Below, one piece after another: positions 17,096 through 25,874 of a DNA stretch of 64,000 nt (position 1 is the first letter of the stretch; each line of letters begins with the position of its first letter). Below the pieces are notes generated by a model. The model saw nothing but the letters and a program-made list of their open reading frames with translations, did not search any database and had not been told where the DNA came from. The DNA is taken from contig JAVEYW010000011.1 in assembly GCA_034003325.1 (NCBI GenBank), positions 1 to 64,000 of the forward strand, written 5' to 3'. Position numbers and translations under genes: made by a program. Origin of the DNA: Desulfobacterales bacterium (GTDB taxonomy: Bacteria > Desulfobacterota > Desulfobacteria > Desulfobacterales > JAFDDL01).

Positions 17096-18405
17096 GCATC
17101 ACCATAAAGAGCAACACCGATACGATTCTGGAGCTGCCGGGGTTCACCGGAACCCTCGGACCGGGAAAGACCGCCGTCGTTCAGGCGATGACCCCTGACC
17201 TGCTCCGCGCCGTGGACCTCGGCCTGCTGCTGGTCCCCTCCGGAGCGGAACCGCCCGAGGGGCTTCCGCCGGTCGTCTTCGACCACCGCTACCCGCACGT
17301 TCTGCCTCTTGCCGCCGGGCGCGCTTACTATGTCCGTGTCCTTCGCGCCGTGGATGGTTTCCATGATGGAACCCACGCCAGAAACTTCATCGCCTATTAC
17401 GGCGACGGCGCGGGTATGACTTGCGCCTTCTCCGACGACGGCTTCGCTTGGGACACGGAAAAGAAGGTCGTCGGGATCGTGGCCAACGGCTATCACGTGG
17501 TCTGTGCGCTGGAGACCGCAAACCGGCTGCGCATCCTCTACTGGAACCCGGACGTTCCAAACCAGCCTTACGCCATGGCCGGGCTGCGAACCGCGGTCTG
17601 CGATCCGTCGGTCGACCCTGCCGCGTTCACGGTCGACACCCCATGTTCCGGCGATCTGGTTACTGAGGGAAGCGTCCAGGTCTGGAACCGCGGCCATTAC
17701 GGGCCGTCCTTCCTCTGGTACAACCCGCTGCCCACCTCGGTCGAAGGGAGACCTTTCACCTGGCGCTACGGTATGTATTTCATCGCTTCGACCGGCGGCA
17801 ACGACAGCCTCGGCCTGGCTTGCTCCGACGATGCGGTCGAATGGAAGCTGTTCGGGAACGGCCCGATCCTCTCCGGCCTGATCGATCCGCAGCCTTGGGA
17901 AGGCGCGAACGGTTATATCTCTGCCGCCCACGTCGAGCGACTCGGTGACGGGCGTTGGTGGATGCTCTACTCCGGCGGCTCCGCAGGCAACGCCGGAATC
18001 GGCTACGCATGGTCCTGGGACCGTGTCCACTGGCGTAAGGCCGAGATCAACCCCGTGTTCAAAAACGGCAGCGGGCCGTTTCTCGAGCGTTGCTACACGC
18101 CGAGCCTGGTTCAAGACGCTGGCGGCTCGCTGCTCCTCTACCGAGCGGCCAAGGACGCCACCGATTACCGGACCTTTGTTTCCCGTCTGCGGGCACCGGC
18201 CCTCGGCTGGCGGGACCTGCTCGGGCCGGACCGGCTCGACCAGGGGCTTACCGCGCGGGAAGCCATCCACCGAGGCGTCGGCACCCAGGCCGAGCGCGAC
18301 GCCGCCATCCCTGCTCCATCCGTGGGCGACGAGTGGTTCAACACCGACCTCGCCGGCGGCGGAAAGTGGGAGAAACACACAGTGACAATCTGGAAGCAGA
18401 CCTGA
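17092..18405 (+). CDS. Beta-propeller glycosidase-like tail protein
   Basis: 437 residues. From about residue 60 on there are propeller-blade motifs of the GH43/GH32/GH130 superfamily: SDDGFAWD, SDDAVEWK and SWDRVHWRK (S-x-D-G-x-x-W repeats), and GRWWMLYSGGS. The N-terminal 55 residues are a small beta attachment part. The C-terminal ~45 residues (DEWFNTDLAGGGKWEKHT) resemble a short fibre-end module. It is probably the receptor-binding or sugar-degrading enzyme of the tail. Catalytic acids cannot be fixed by eye. Overlaps the preceding gene by ATGA. Confidence 0.65.
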   Translation: MSITIKSNTDTILELPGFTGTLGPGKTAVVQAMTPDLLRAVDLGLLLVPSGAEPPEGLPPVVFDHRYPHVLPLAAGRAYYVRVLRAVDGFHDGTHARNFIAYYGDGAGMTCAFSDDGFAWDTEKKVVGIVANGYHVVCALETANRLRILYWNPDVPNQPYAMAGLRTAVCDPSVDPAAFTVDTPCSGDLVTEGSVQVWNRGHYGPSFLWYNPLPTSVEGRPFTWRYGMYFIASTGGNDSLGLACSDDAVEWKLFGNGPILSGLIDPQPWEGANGYISAAHVERLGDGRWWMLYSGGSAGNAGIGYAWSWDRVHWRKAEINPVFKNGSGPFLERCYTPSLVQDAGGSLLLYRAAKDATDYRTFVSRLRAPALGWRDLLGPDRLDQGLTAREAIHRGVGTQAERDAAIPAPSVGDEWFNTDLAGGGKWEKHTVTIWKQT

Positions 18406-18618
18406 TCCCCGGAACACCTCTCTTTTCTTCTGATGCCAGGAAATCCCGTAACCCCGCGTGTTTCCGCTGGTTGTGGCAGCGTGTACATAACTCACTGGAA
18501 TCAAAGGAGTTATACGTCGGAAACGCCTTGCTTTCTGTTCGGAAAGAAGCCTGTATGTGTGTGAACACAAGAGCCAATCCCTTGCCGGGAAAGGGCTTAC
18601 AGAACGCAAGGAGAGACC

Positions 18619-19614
18619 ATGGACTTACGCCGGATCAACTTCGGAATCGAGATCGAGACGGTCAAACGGACGCGCGAGAGGGTCGCCCAGGCGATCCACT
18701 CGGTGGTGGGCGGCCAGGTCCGCCACATCGGCAGTCCGGGGAGCTTCGACCCCTGGGAAGTCACCGACAACCATGGACGGGTCTGGAAGGTGGTATCCGA
18801 CGGCTCGCTCATCAATGTGCCGGTCCATCTGCGGGCCGAGGTGGTGAGCCCCGTCCTGTCTTACGAGGACATCCCCGTCCTCCAGGAAGTCGTCCGGGCG
18901 CTGCGGGCCTGCGGAGCCAAGGTGGACGACCGTTGCGGCATTCACGTCCACGTCGACGCCACAGCCTTTGACGGCCGGACCCTCGCGAATCTCGCCAAGA
19001 TCGTCTACAAACAGGAAGCGCTCATCCTCACCGCTCTGGGAGTGAACGAGACCCGCCGCCGGAGCTACAGCAAGCCGGTGAGCGACGATCTCATCGCGCA
19101 GATCGAGCGACGCCGTCCCAGGACCAGGGACCAGCTCAACCACATCTGGTACGGCTACCATAATCGGCAGCCCCAGCACTACGACAGCACCCGCTACCAC
19201 GGGGTGAACCTGCACAACGTCTGGTACCGGGGCACGGTCGAGTTCCGCTGGTTCGAAGGGACGCTCCACGCGGGCAAGGTGAAAGCCTACGTCCAACTGG
19301 TACTGGCCGTGGCAGCCAAGGCGCTGAACGGCCGGGCCGCATCGAGCCGCAAGCGGTCCTTCGATCCTCAAAGCGCCCGGTACGACTTCCGGGTCTTCCT
19401 GCTCCACCTGGGGCTGATCGGGGACGAGTTCAAGACCGCGCGCAAGCATTTGATCTCCGCCCTGCCGGGGGACTCGGCCTTCAAACGTGGCAGAGTGAAA
19501 CCAGACGAACAACCCGCCCCAAAGGCGGAACCCCTCACGGAGGCCGGGCCTGAAACCCGGCCTCCGGCTTTTTCGGGTGGCGAAACTGGCGGGGCTCAAG
19601 GAGGTGCGTCATGA
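18619..19614 (+). CDS. Amidoligase (COOH-NH2 ligase, Amidoligase_2 family)
   Basis: 331 residues. The glutamine-synthetase-like fold is marked by FGIEIET near residue 9 (Mg/ATP-binding glutamates), then the [11 protein letters not shown] strand at residues ~108-118, a [10 protein letters not shown] and a [14 protein letters not shown] strand with the late catalytic Glu/Arg. These enzymes form an amide bond between a carboxylate and an amine using ATP. ATG 18619 follows AAGGAGAGACC. It starts a four-gene coupled operon whose other members process glutamine and gamma-glutamyl amides. The last ~45 residues are Pro/Glu-rich and carry a terminator-like hairpin at the DNA level. Confidence 0.85.
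   Translation: MDLRRINFGIEIETVKRTRERVAQAIHSVVGGQVRHIGSPGSFDPWEVTDNHGRVWKVVSDGSLINVPVHLRAEVVSPVLSYEDIPVLQEVVRALRACGAKVDDRCGIHVHVDATAFDGRTLANLAKIVYKQEALILTALGVNETRRRSYSKPVSDDLIAQIERRRPRTRDQLNHIWYGYHNRQPQHYDSTRYHGVNLHNVWYRGTVEFRWFEGTLHAGKVKAYVQLVLAVAAKALNGRAASSRKRSFDPQSARYDFRVFLLHLGLIGDEFKTARKHLISALPGDSAFKRGRVKPDEQPAPKAEPLTEAGPETRPPAFSGGETGGAQGGAS
19539..19572 (+). terminator. Terminator-like hairpin inside the amidoligase 3' end
   Basis: A perfect 10-bp stem (GGAGGCCGGG at 19539-19548 and CCCGGCCTCC at 19556-19565) with a 7-nt loop is followed by GGCTTTTT. It lies inside the coding frame 42 bp before the amidoligase stop, so it could cut down transcription of the three downstream genes unless ribosomes disrupt it. 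Confidence 0.6.
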
Positions 19615-20111
19615 GAGTGCTGATCCGAAACACCGCGCTAAATGGGCAACCGCTGGAAGATGACGGCGAGGTCTTCACCGGGGAGACATTGACCGACGTG
19701 GTCCAGGCCATGAAAGGGGCCACGCTCTTTTCCGACCAGCGGGACATCGAGGATTACATCGACATGGTCCTGCGCAACGCCAAGATGCTGGCCGGTGTCG
19801 AGCTTACGGTCCGGGGCGACACGCCAGAGGAAAAGGCCGCATCTTTCCTCGATGCGCTGATCAAACACGGTCTTGCCGAAGTGCAGGAGGACAAACCCGC
19901 CCGGATACCCATCTCCGCCCTGGTCTGGCAGGGCATCGACGCGGTCCGGCTCTCGGGGCTGACCAACATGCTCGACCGGCCGGTCGTCGCCCGGTTGGCC
20001 GGAGAGCTCGGCTGGCCCGACGCCACGCACTGGATCGAAGAGCACCCGAAGGAATATGCCGAGGGCGTCTTCCGCGGATTCATCGTCGATCCGCAGGGAG
20101 GGAAACCCTGA
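19611..20111 (+). CDS. Phage protein of unknown function in amidoligase operon (DUF5049-like C-terminus)
   Basis: 166 residues. The C-terminal half ([20 protein letters not shown], then ARLAGELGW and [14 protein letters not shown]) resembles the DUF5049-type phage domain as I remember it. The N-terminal half has [15 protein letters not shown] and a [10 protein letters not shown] helix. The start overlaps the amidoligase stop (ATGA) and its stop overlaps the amidotransferase start (TGATG), so it is made in step with both. It could be the ligase substrate carrier, a regulator or a structural partner; none of this is shown. Confidence 0.55.
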   Translation: MRVLIRNTALNGQPLEDDGEVFTGETLTDVVQAMKGATLFSDQRDIEDYIDMVLRNAKMLAGVELTVRGDTPEEKAASFLDALIKHGLAEVQEDKPARIPISALVWQGIDAVRLSGLTNMLDRPVVARLAGELGWPDATHWIEEHPKEYAEGVFRGFIVDPQGGKP

Positions 20112-20893
20112 TGTGCGGACTCGCGGGCGTCATCTTCGGAAAAAAGCGGCGGCGCGTCGAGGAGCGGGAGCACCTCGCCTGGCTCTTCACCCGCCTACTG
20201 CTGCTGAGCGAGGAGCGCGGGCCCCATGCCACCGGCGCGGCCTGGCTCGATGCCGACGGCGGCCACCGGCTCTTCAAGCGCCCGGTTACGGCCGAGCGGT
20301 TCGTCACGGACAAGGCCTTCGCCGAACTCCTTGCCTCCATGGACAAACGCGCCGCGCTCCTGCTCGGGCACACCCGTTGGCGCACCCGTGGGGACGAACA
20401 GGTCAACAGCAACAACCATCCGATTCGCGCGGGCGAGGTGATCGGCACCCACAACGGCACCATCTACAACGCCGATTACCTCTTCCGGCGCTGGAAGATG
20501 CGACGCTTCGCCGAGGTGGACAGCGAGATTCTGTTCCGCCTGGCCGCGAACGCCGCGCGGGACGGGGCCATGGACATCGAACGGTTCAAAACCCGGCTCC
20601 GGCGCTGCCGCGGGCAGATCACCGCCGTCATCGCCTGCCGGACCGATCCGGGCACCGTCTTTGTGCTCAAGGGGAACAGGCCCTTGGAACTGCGGTGGCA
20701 TCCCCGCCGCAAGGCCGTCCTCTACGCTTCGGACCCCGCGTATCTGGACGCCGTGCTGGCGGAGGAAAAAGGCTGGAGGGAGCTTCCGGTCCCGCCCATG
20801 AGCCTGGTGGTGTTCCGGCGCGAGGACCTGGCCGCGTACTCGGTGGAGCCGTTCGAGTTCGTCGCACAGGAGAGAAAGGGGGCGGAACCATGA
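20111..20893 (+). CDS. Class II (Ntn) glutamine amidotransferase
   Basis: 260 residues. MCGLAGV at the N-terminus gives Cys2 as the nucleophile once Met is removed. Further marks of the GATase II fold are LLLGHTRWRTRG (residues ~79-90, glutamine binding), NNHPI, IGTHNGTIYN and VDSEILF. It hydrolyses glutamine to ammonia for a partner enzyme. No synthetase domain is fused, so the amidoligase is the likely acceptor partner. The next gene starts at ATGA overlap (20890). Confidence 0.9.
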   Translation: MCGLAGVIFGKKRRRVEEREHLAWLFTRLLLLSEERGPHATGAAWLDADGGHRLFKRPVTAERFVTDKAFAELLASMDKRAALLLGHTRWRTRGDEQVNSNNHPIRAGEVIGTHNGTIYNADYLFRRWKMRRFAEVDSEILFRLAANAARDGAMDIERFKTRLRRCRGQITAVIACRTDPGTVFVLKGNRPLELRWHPRRKAVLYASDPAYLDAVLAEEKGWRELPVPPMSLVVFRREDLAAYSVEPFEFVAQERKGAEP

Positions 20894-21468
20894 CAGACAC
20901 CCCAATGAACCCGATGAAGCAGGCAATGAACCCAAAAGAACCCTCGAACGCGAACACAAACGGAATGCTGAGGCTCTTCGTCTACGGCACACTGAAGCGC
21001 GGTTTCTGGAACCACGACCGCTTCTGCCGGGGAGTCCTGGCGGTGGAGGACGCCTTGGTCCGCGGCCGCCTCTTCGAGACATCCTCCGGAATCCCGGTCC
21101 TGCAGGTCCCGGAAGAGGACATCCTCGCCGTCGGGACCACCAATCCACTCGCGGACGTGGCCACACAAGCGCGCGTCGTGGCTCGCATTCCCAATCCCGA
21201 GCCAACCCCCGACCGGCTCCCGAAGAAGGGCACAGGCGCGCCCTGGGGCGACGTGTACGGGGAACTCCTCACCTTCGACGACCCCGAGACCCGCCTCCTG
21301 GCCATTGACCGGCTGGAGGGGTTTCACCCCGGAGGTCCCTGCCTCTACCGCCGCGTTTTGGTCACGGTATGTATGAACCGAGGAAAGATGCTGACTGCCT
21401 GGGTCTATGTTGCCGGAAGCAACATAAGAGGCCGGTTCAAATCGTTATCAGACGGTACTTGGCGCTGA
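20890..21468 (+). CDS. Gamma-glutamylcyclotransferase-like (AIG2/GGCT) protein
   Basis: 192 residues from ATG 20890. After a 26-residue Met/Asn/Pro-rich lead comes the GGCT signature LRLFVYGTLKRGFWNH with the substrate-binding YGTL loop, then WGDVYGELLTFDDPE and LLAIDRLEGFHP, where the Glu of the D(x)LEG motif is the expected catalytic acid. The family releases 5-oxoproline from gamma-glutamyl amides. In this operon it could remove or edit a gamma-glutamyl linkage made by the amidoligase. The lead may be an extension, with an internal ATG at 20965 as an alternative start. Confidence 0.85.
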   Translation: MTDTPMNPMKQAMNPKEPSNANTNGMLRLFVYGTLKRGFWNHDRFCRGVLAVEDALVRGRLFETSSGIPVLQVPEEDILAVGTTNPLADVATQARVVARIPNPEPTPDRLPKKGTGAPWGDVYGELLTFDDPETRLLAIDRLEGFHPGGPCLYRRVLVTVCMNRGKMLTAWVYVAGSNIRGRFKSLSDGTWR

Positions 21469-21510
21469 GTCGGCCTTTGATTGAATCCGCTGGCCACTCT
21501 AAAAAAACAA

Positions 21511-21539
21511 TTGACACGAACTGACACGAACTGTAAACT
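21511..21539 (+). promoter_or_regulatory. Probable sigma-70 promoter for the HTH-hsdR operon
   Basis: TTGACA at 21511-21516 and TAAACT at 21534-21539 are 17 bp apart. The -35 is part of a tandem 10-bp repeat (GACACGAACT twice, 21513-21532) that could be an operator. A second -10-like TATAAT is at 21557-21562. The first start codon is at 21601. Confidence 0.5.
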
Positions 21540-21600
21540 ACCTCTCTGTGATGAGGTATAATTAGGATAATTTTGCCCATACACTACAGAGGTGCTTCTG

Positions 21601-21795
21601 ATGGAAAACAAATCGGACAACATCCTGACCATAGAGGAGTTATCCGTTTACCTAAAAATTCCCAAGTCGACGCTCTACAAGCTCGTCCGAGAGGGCAAAA
21701 TCCCGGCCCAAAAAGTGGGACGACACCTGCGCTTTTTTCGGGAGTCCATCGACGAATGGATGAAGCGGCAAAATGAGCCTGGGAGGCAGGGGTAG
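21601..21795 (+). CDS. Excisionase-family helix-turn-helix protein
   Basis: 64 residues. It is a complete HTH_17/excisionase (MerR-like) fold: LTIEELSVYLKIPKSTLYKL, then REGKIPAQKVGRHLRF and IDEWM. Such proteins bind DNA as small regulators. I chose ATG 21601 over GTG 21592; AGAGG is at 21588-21592. It precedes hsdR by 2 nt and probably controls the restriction operon, although an excisionase role for the neighbouring prophage is possible. Confidence 0.75.
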   Translation: MENKSDNILTIEELSVYLKIPKSTLYKLVREGKIPAQKVGRHLRFFRESIDEWMKRQNEPGRQG

Positions 21796-21797
21796 CC

Positions 21798-24170
21798 ATG
21801 GCCTTGAACGAAGCCGATACCTGCCGCCGCTATATCGTCCCCAAGCTCCAAGCAGTGGGGTGGGATGACGAACCGCACCGCATCAACGAGCAGGTCACTT
21901 TCACCGATGGCCGCATCATTGTGTCCGGCCGCCAGGGACGCAGAAGACCCGGAAAGCGCGCCGACTACATTCTTCGTTACCGCCCTGATATGCCCATAGC
22001 CGTGGTCGAAGCGAAACCCTCATATGCCAACCCTGGCCAGGGTCTTCAACAGGCTAAGGAATATGCGGAAATCCTCGGCCTAAAATTCGCTTACGCGACC
22101 AACGGCCAAGGTATCGTGGAATTTGACTACATTACCGGTCTCGAGCGTGAGATAGCAGATTTCCCCACACCGGAAGAACTGTGGGCGCGTTTGGTCAATT
22201 CGGAGCGTCTCAGCCCCGAGTTGGCGGAACGTCTTCTTGCGCCGGCCTATCATTTGAGCGGCAAATCGCCGCGCTACTACCAGGAGATCGCCATCAACAG
22301 AACCGTTCAGGCGGTTCTTCAGGGACGCCGTCGCATCCTGCTGACAATGGCTACTGGGACGGGCAAAACCGTCGTGGCGTTCCAGATCTGCTGGAAGCTT
22401 TGGTCATCGCGCTGGAACCGAACCGGGGACTACCGGAGGCCTCGAATTCTGTATCTGGCGGATCGCAATGTCCTGGTCGATGACCCTATGGCCAAGATAT
22501 ACGCTCCCTTTGGCGATGCGCGCTGGAAAATAGAGGGGGGCGTGGCCAACAAGAGCCGGGAAATGTACTTCACGATCTACCAGGCCATCGCTCGAGACGA
22601 ACGCAGACCTGGACTCTATCGCGAATATTCGCCGGATTTCTTTGATTTGATCATCGTGGACGAGTGCCACCGAGGAAGCGCCAAGGACGATAGCAATTGG
22701 CGGGCTATACTTGCGTATTTCGAACCTGCATTCCAGGTGGGGATGACGGCAACCCCGCGGCGACAGGATAACGCCGATACATACCGTTACTTCGGAGATC
22801 CCATCTACCAATACAGCCTTCGCCAGGGGATCGACGATGGGTTCCTGGCCCCCTATCGGGTCCACCGCGTCATCACCACTTGGGACGCGGCGGGTTGGCG
22901 TCCGAGCCAGGGAGACCTTGACCGCTACGGCCGGGAAATCCCGGACGATGAATACCGCACCAACGATTTCGAACGAATCGTGTCTTTGAAAGCCAGGACT
23001 GAGGCCGTCGCCAGGCATTTGACCGAATTTCTAAATAAGACAGGGCGATTCGACAAGACCATCGTCTTTTGTGTCGATCAGGAGCACGCCGATGAGATGC
23101 GCCGCGCGCTGAACAACCTGAATTCCGACCTGGCCCGCCAACATTCCGATTACGTGTGCCGCGTCACGTCCGACGAGGGCGGCATCGGTCGAGGCCATCT
23201 GAGCAATTTCCAGGACGTTGAACGCCGGACACCGGTCATTTTGACCACATCGCAGATGCTGACCACGGGCATAGACGCGCCGACGGTCCAGAACGTCGTG
23301 CTCGTCCGGGTCATCAACTCGATGACGGATTTCAAACAGATCATTGGGCGAGGGACCCGTGTCCGGGACGATTACGGCAAGTTCTTTTTCAGCATCCTCG
23401 ATTACACCGGGTCTGCCACCCGCATGTTCGCCGACCCGGACTTCGACGGTGACCCGTCCATTGAAACGGAGCAGCATATCGACGAGGAAGGCCGGCCCAC
23501 CGATTCGGAAGCGGTCATGACGCCGGAGGAAGAACCCGAAGCAGGCGACGAGGTGATTGTCGATCCACTCCCTCCGGATGAAGGCGCTCCCGCCGAAAGG
23601 CGCAAATTCTACTTCGATGGCGGCCAGGTCGAGATTGCCGCCCACCTTGTCTATGAGCTTGACGCCGACGGTAATCAACTCAGGGTCGTACACTTTACAG
23701 ACTACACCGCGGAAAAGGTGCGGACGCTTTATCGGAACGCGGCCGAACTTCGGAATGACTGGGCTGACCCCAACCATCGGAAAGAGATTATCTATAAATT
23801 GGGCGAACGGGGCATCGATTTCGACGCGTTGGCTTCAATGGCGGATCAACCCGATGCCGACCCTCTCGACCTCCTGTGCCATATCGCCTTTAACGCTCCG
23901 TTGCGGACACGGCGCGAGCGCGCCCAGCGCCTGCGCTCCGAGAAAAAGGATTTCTTCGATCAATATGGCCCCGAGGCGCGGGAAATTCTCGGTGAACTTC
24001 TCGATAAATACACCGAGCATGGCACCGCCCAATTCGTCATCCCTGATGTGTTGGAGGTTCCTCCAATCAGCAAACGTGGGAATGTAATTCAGATTGCCCG
24101 TTATTTCGGTGGTGAAGACCGGCTGGTCGAAGCGATTCGAGAACTGCAAACGCTGCTCTATGCGGCTTAA
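21798..24170 (+). CDS. hsdR: Type I restriction enzyme R subunit (EcoEI-like)
   Basis: 790 residues, normal for the EcoEI R family. The N-terminal nuclease has ADYIL and VVEAKP (D...ExK) at residues ~55-75. The helicase shows Walker A MATGTGKT, DECH in IIVDECHRGS, motif III GMTATPRR and motif VI IIGRGTRVRDD. The EcoEI-type C-terminal domain follows a Glu/Asp-rich linker at ~575. It would translocate and cut DNA with HsdM and HsdS. It appears intact, but the M subunit downstream is broken and no S subunit is present. It starts right after the HTH gene. Confidence 0.92.
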   Translation: MALNEADTCRRYIVPKLQAVGWDDEPHRINEQVTFTDGRIIVSGRQGRRRPGKRADYILRYRPDMPIAVVEAKPSYANPGQGLQQAKEYAEILGLKFAYATNGQGIVEFDYITGLEREIADFPTPEELWARLVNSERLSPELAERLLAPAYHLSGKSPRYYQEIAINRTVQAVLQGRRRILLTMATGTGKTVVAFQICWKLWSSRWNRTGDYRRPRILYLADRNVLVDDPMAKIYAPFGDARWKIEGGVANKSREMYFTIYQAIARDERRPGLYREYSPDFFDLIIVDECHRGSAKDDSNWRAILAYFEPAFQVGMTATPRRQDNADTYRYFGDPIYQYSLRQGIDDGFLAPYRVHRVITTWDAAGWRPSQGDLDRYGREIPDDEYRTNDFERIVSLKARTEAVARHLTEFLNKTGRFDKTIVFCVDQEHADEMRRALNNLNSDLARQHSDYVCRVTSDEGGIGRGHLSNFQDVERRTPVILTTSQMLTTGIDAPTVQNVVLVRVINSMTDFKQIIGRGTRVRDDYGKFFFSILDYTGSATRMFADPDFDGDPSIETEQHIDEEGRPTDSEAVMTPEEEPEAGDEVIVDPLPPDEGAPAERRKFYFDGGQVEIAAHLVYELDADGNQLRVVHFTDYTAEKVRTLYRNAAELRNDWADPNHRKEIIYKLGERGIDFDALASMADQPDADPLDLLCHIAFNAPLRTRRERAQRLRSEKKDFFDQYGPEAREILGELLDKYTEHGTAQFVIPDVLEVPPISKRGNVIQIARYFGGEDRLVEAIRELQTLLYAA

Positions 24171-24179
24171 GGGAAGATA

Positions 24180-24938
24180 ATGGCAAAACGAACTAAAAAA
24201 GTGACCCAACCCAAAACCACGGCCGAGCGTCTGGGCAGCGTCATCAAGTCATGCCGGCAGATCATGCGCAAAGACAAGGGTCTCTCCGGCGACCTGGACC
24301 GGCTGCCGCTCCTGACGTGGGTCATGTTTCTCAAGTTTCTCGATGACTTGGAGCAGATCGAAGCGTCGCGCGCCAAGATGAGGGGAACGAAATACCGCCC
24401 GACCGTCGAACCGCCTTACCGGTGGCGTGATTGGGCCGCTCAGGAAAATGGTGTTACCGGTCAGGAGTTGATCGCCTTCATCAACCAGGAAGAGGCTGTC
24501 CGGCCCGATGGGACCAAAGGTCAAGGGCTGTTCGCCTACCTGAGCGGCCTGCACAACGGCCCTACCAGCCGCAAGCGCGTCATCGCCAGCGTCTTCAGCC
24601 GCCTGGCTAACCGAATCCAGTCCGGCTACATCCTGCGCGACGTGATCAATCAGGTCAACGCGATCCATTTCGAGGCCCAGGATGAGCTTTTCACCCTCGG
24701 CCACCTCTATGAATCCATGCTGCGGGAGATGCGAGACGCGGCCGGCGACTCGGGCGAGTTCTACACGCCGCGTCCGGTGGTGCGCTTCATGGTCGAGGCC
24801 CTTTATCCGCGCCTCGGCGAGACGATCCTTGACCCGGCCTGCGGCACCGGCGGTTTCCTGGTGGAGTCCTTCAACCACCTGGGCAAACAGGTCAAGACCG
24901 TGGAGGATAGGCGGGTGCTTCAAGGAGAAAGTTCCTGA
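24180..24938 (+). pseudogene. hsdM: Truncated type I methylase M subunit
   Basis: 252 residues with the HsdM N-terminal helical domain (LLTWVMFLKFLDDLEQIEAS) and the beginning of the methylase: GEFYTPRPVVRFMVEAL and SAM motif I LDPACGTGGFLVESF. The frame ends about 25 residues after motif I. Motif IV (NPP[FY]) and the rest, normally 250 or more residues, are missing. It cannot methylate DNA. The break lies at about 24930, where the sequence changes to one leading into the HNH gene. Confidence 0.85.
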
Positions 24939-24978
24939 TGACGCGGATCACAAGGCTCGGCCGAAATCTGGGGGACTT

Positions 24979-25728
24979 ATGAAAGGCAGCGGAGAAATGC
25001 CCCAACCCGATGACCAAGCGCGCAAGCGCCCGAAACAGCGCAAGTCGGTTTCATCCTTGTCGAGCAAGAAGCTCTATCAAGAAGCCGACAATCGCTGTCC
25101 GTTCTGTGGTATCGCGGATGTGGCTGTACTGGAGATTCATCATATCGATGAAGACCCCTCGAACAACAAGATCGAAAACCTGATTGTCGTGTGCAGGAAC
25201 TGCCACTCCAATATCACGCGCGGGGAGATTTCACCGGCGGATGTCCACTCGAAGAAGATGGAACTGTTCTGGACGCACAGGGCATCACCCCGGCGGTCCG
25301 AAAAGAGCCCCAGGCAGTCGGTGAACGTGAATGCCGCGAGTGTCAGCAGCAGCATTATCGCCAACACCGTGACCTTCGGCCGCAAACGGTCGCCCCGGAT
25401 GCAATACCCGGTGGATTCCATCGGCGCGGACACCATCAAGAAGGGGTACATCGACTATCTGATCAAGCGCTACTTCGATTATCGTCAGGCCGACGCCAGC
25501 TACGGCAGTTTCCGTCCCTTCAGCCATGCCGAAATTCACACCAGCATTCAGCGAAGGTTCAAGGCAAAAACGTTCTTTATCCATGCTTTGCGTTTCGCGG
25601 AACTTTGCGTATTCATCAAGGGGCGGGTGGACCAGACCATTCAAGGCAAGCGTAATCGCTCGCGTGGCATTCCGAACTACGACGCATTTGAAAAATACGA
25701 GGCGGAGCAACTGCGGCATGGCCAATGA
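24979..25728 (+). CDS. HNH endonuclease-domain protein
   Basis: 249 residues. Residues ~37-75 carry a zinc-HNH: CPFCGIADV, then EIHHIDEDPSNNKIENLIVV and CRNCHSNI (CxxC...HH...N...CxxCH). The middle is Ser/Arg-rich. The C-terminal ~120 residues (YIDYLIKRYFDYRQADASY, FRPFSHAEIHTSIQRRF) form a helical domain of unknown role. It follows the broken hsdM, so it may be a mobile or restriction-linked nuclease inserted during decay, or a defence nuclease taking the place of the lost subunits. Confidence 0.75.
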   Translation: MKGSGEMPQPDDQARKRPKQRKSVSSLSSKKLYQEADNRCPFCGIADVAVLEIHHIDEDPSNNKIENLIVVCRNCHSNITRGEISPADVHSKKMELFWTHRASPRRSEKSPRQSVNVNAASVSSSIIANTVTFGRKRSPRMQYPVDSIGADTIKKGYIDYLIKRYFDYRQADASYGSFRPFSHAEIHTSIQRRFKAKTFFIHALRFAELCVFIKGRVDQTIQGKRNRSRGIPNYDAFEKYEAEQLRHGQ

Positions 25729-25831
25729 GCGTCACATGCAGAGTACCGAGCTGTTCAAGCAATTCTGCGGTAACCCTGGCTTCAAGAAGTGGCTTTCGGA
25801 TACGGTGTTCGGGGTGACCTATCAAGTATGA
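25718..25831 (+). pseudogene. Short remnant reading frame (37 aa) after the HNH gene
   Basis: A 37-residue frame (FKQFCGNPGFKKWLSDTVFG near its end) starts 11 nt inside the HNH gene. The pattern resembles the C-terminal end of a larger DNA-processing protein, and no domain is complete. I take it as a leftover of the damaged restriction locus. Confidence 0.3.
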
Positions 25832-25874
25832 TATAAATGATGAAAAATAAATAACAGATAAGAGCGCTAAACAA

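Noticed and set aside
1-18405. Type VI secretion or extracellular contractile injection system
   Set aside because: Spike, PAAR and baseplate genes fit, but no sheath, tube, AAA+ ATPase or TssJLM genes are seen, while endolysin and fibre genes fit a prophage.
8837-18609. Long minus-strand open frames (598, 669 and 580 residues) opposite tail genes
   Set aside because: They mirror well-supported plus-strand genes in GC-rich DNA, show Arg/Gly/Asp-rich composition without domains, and have no ribosome sites.
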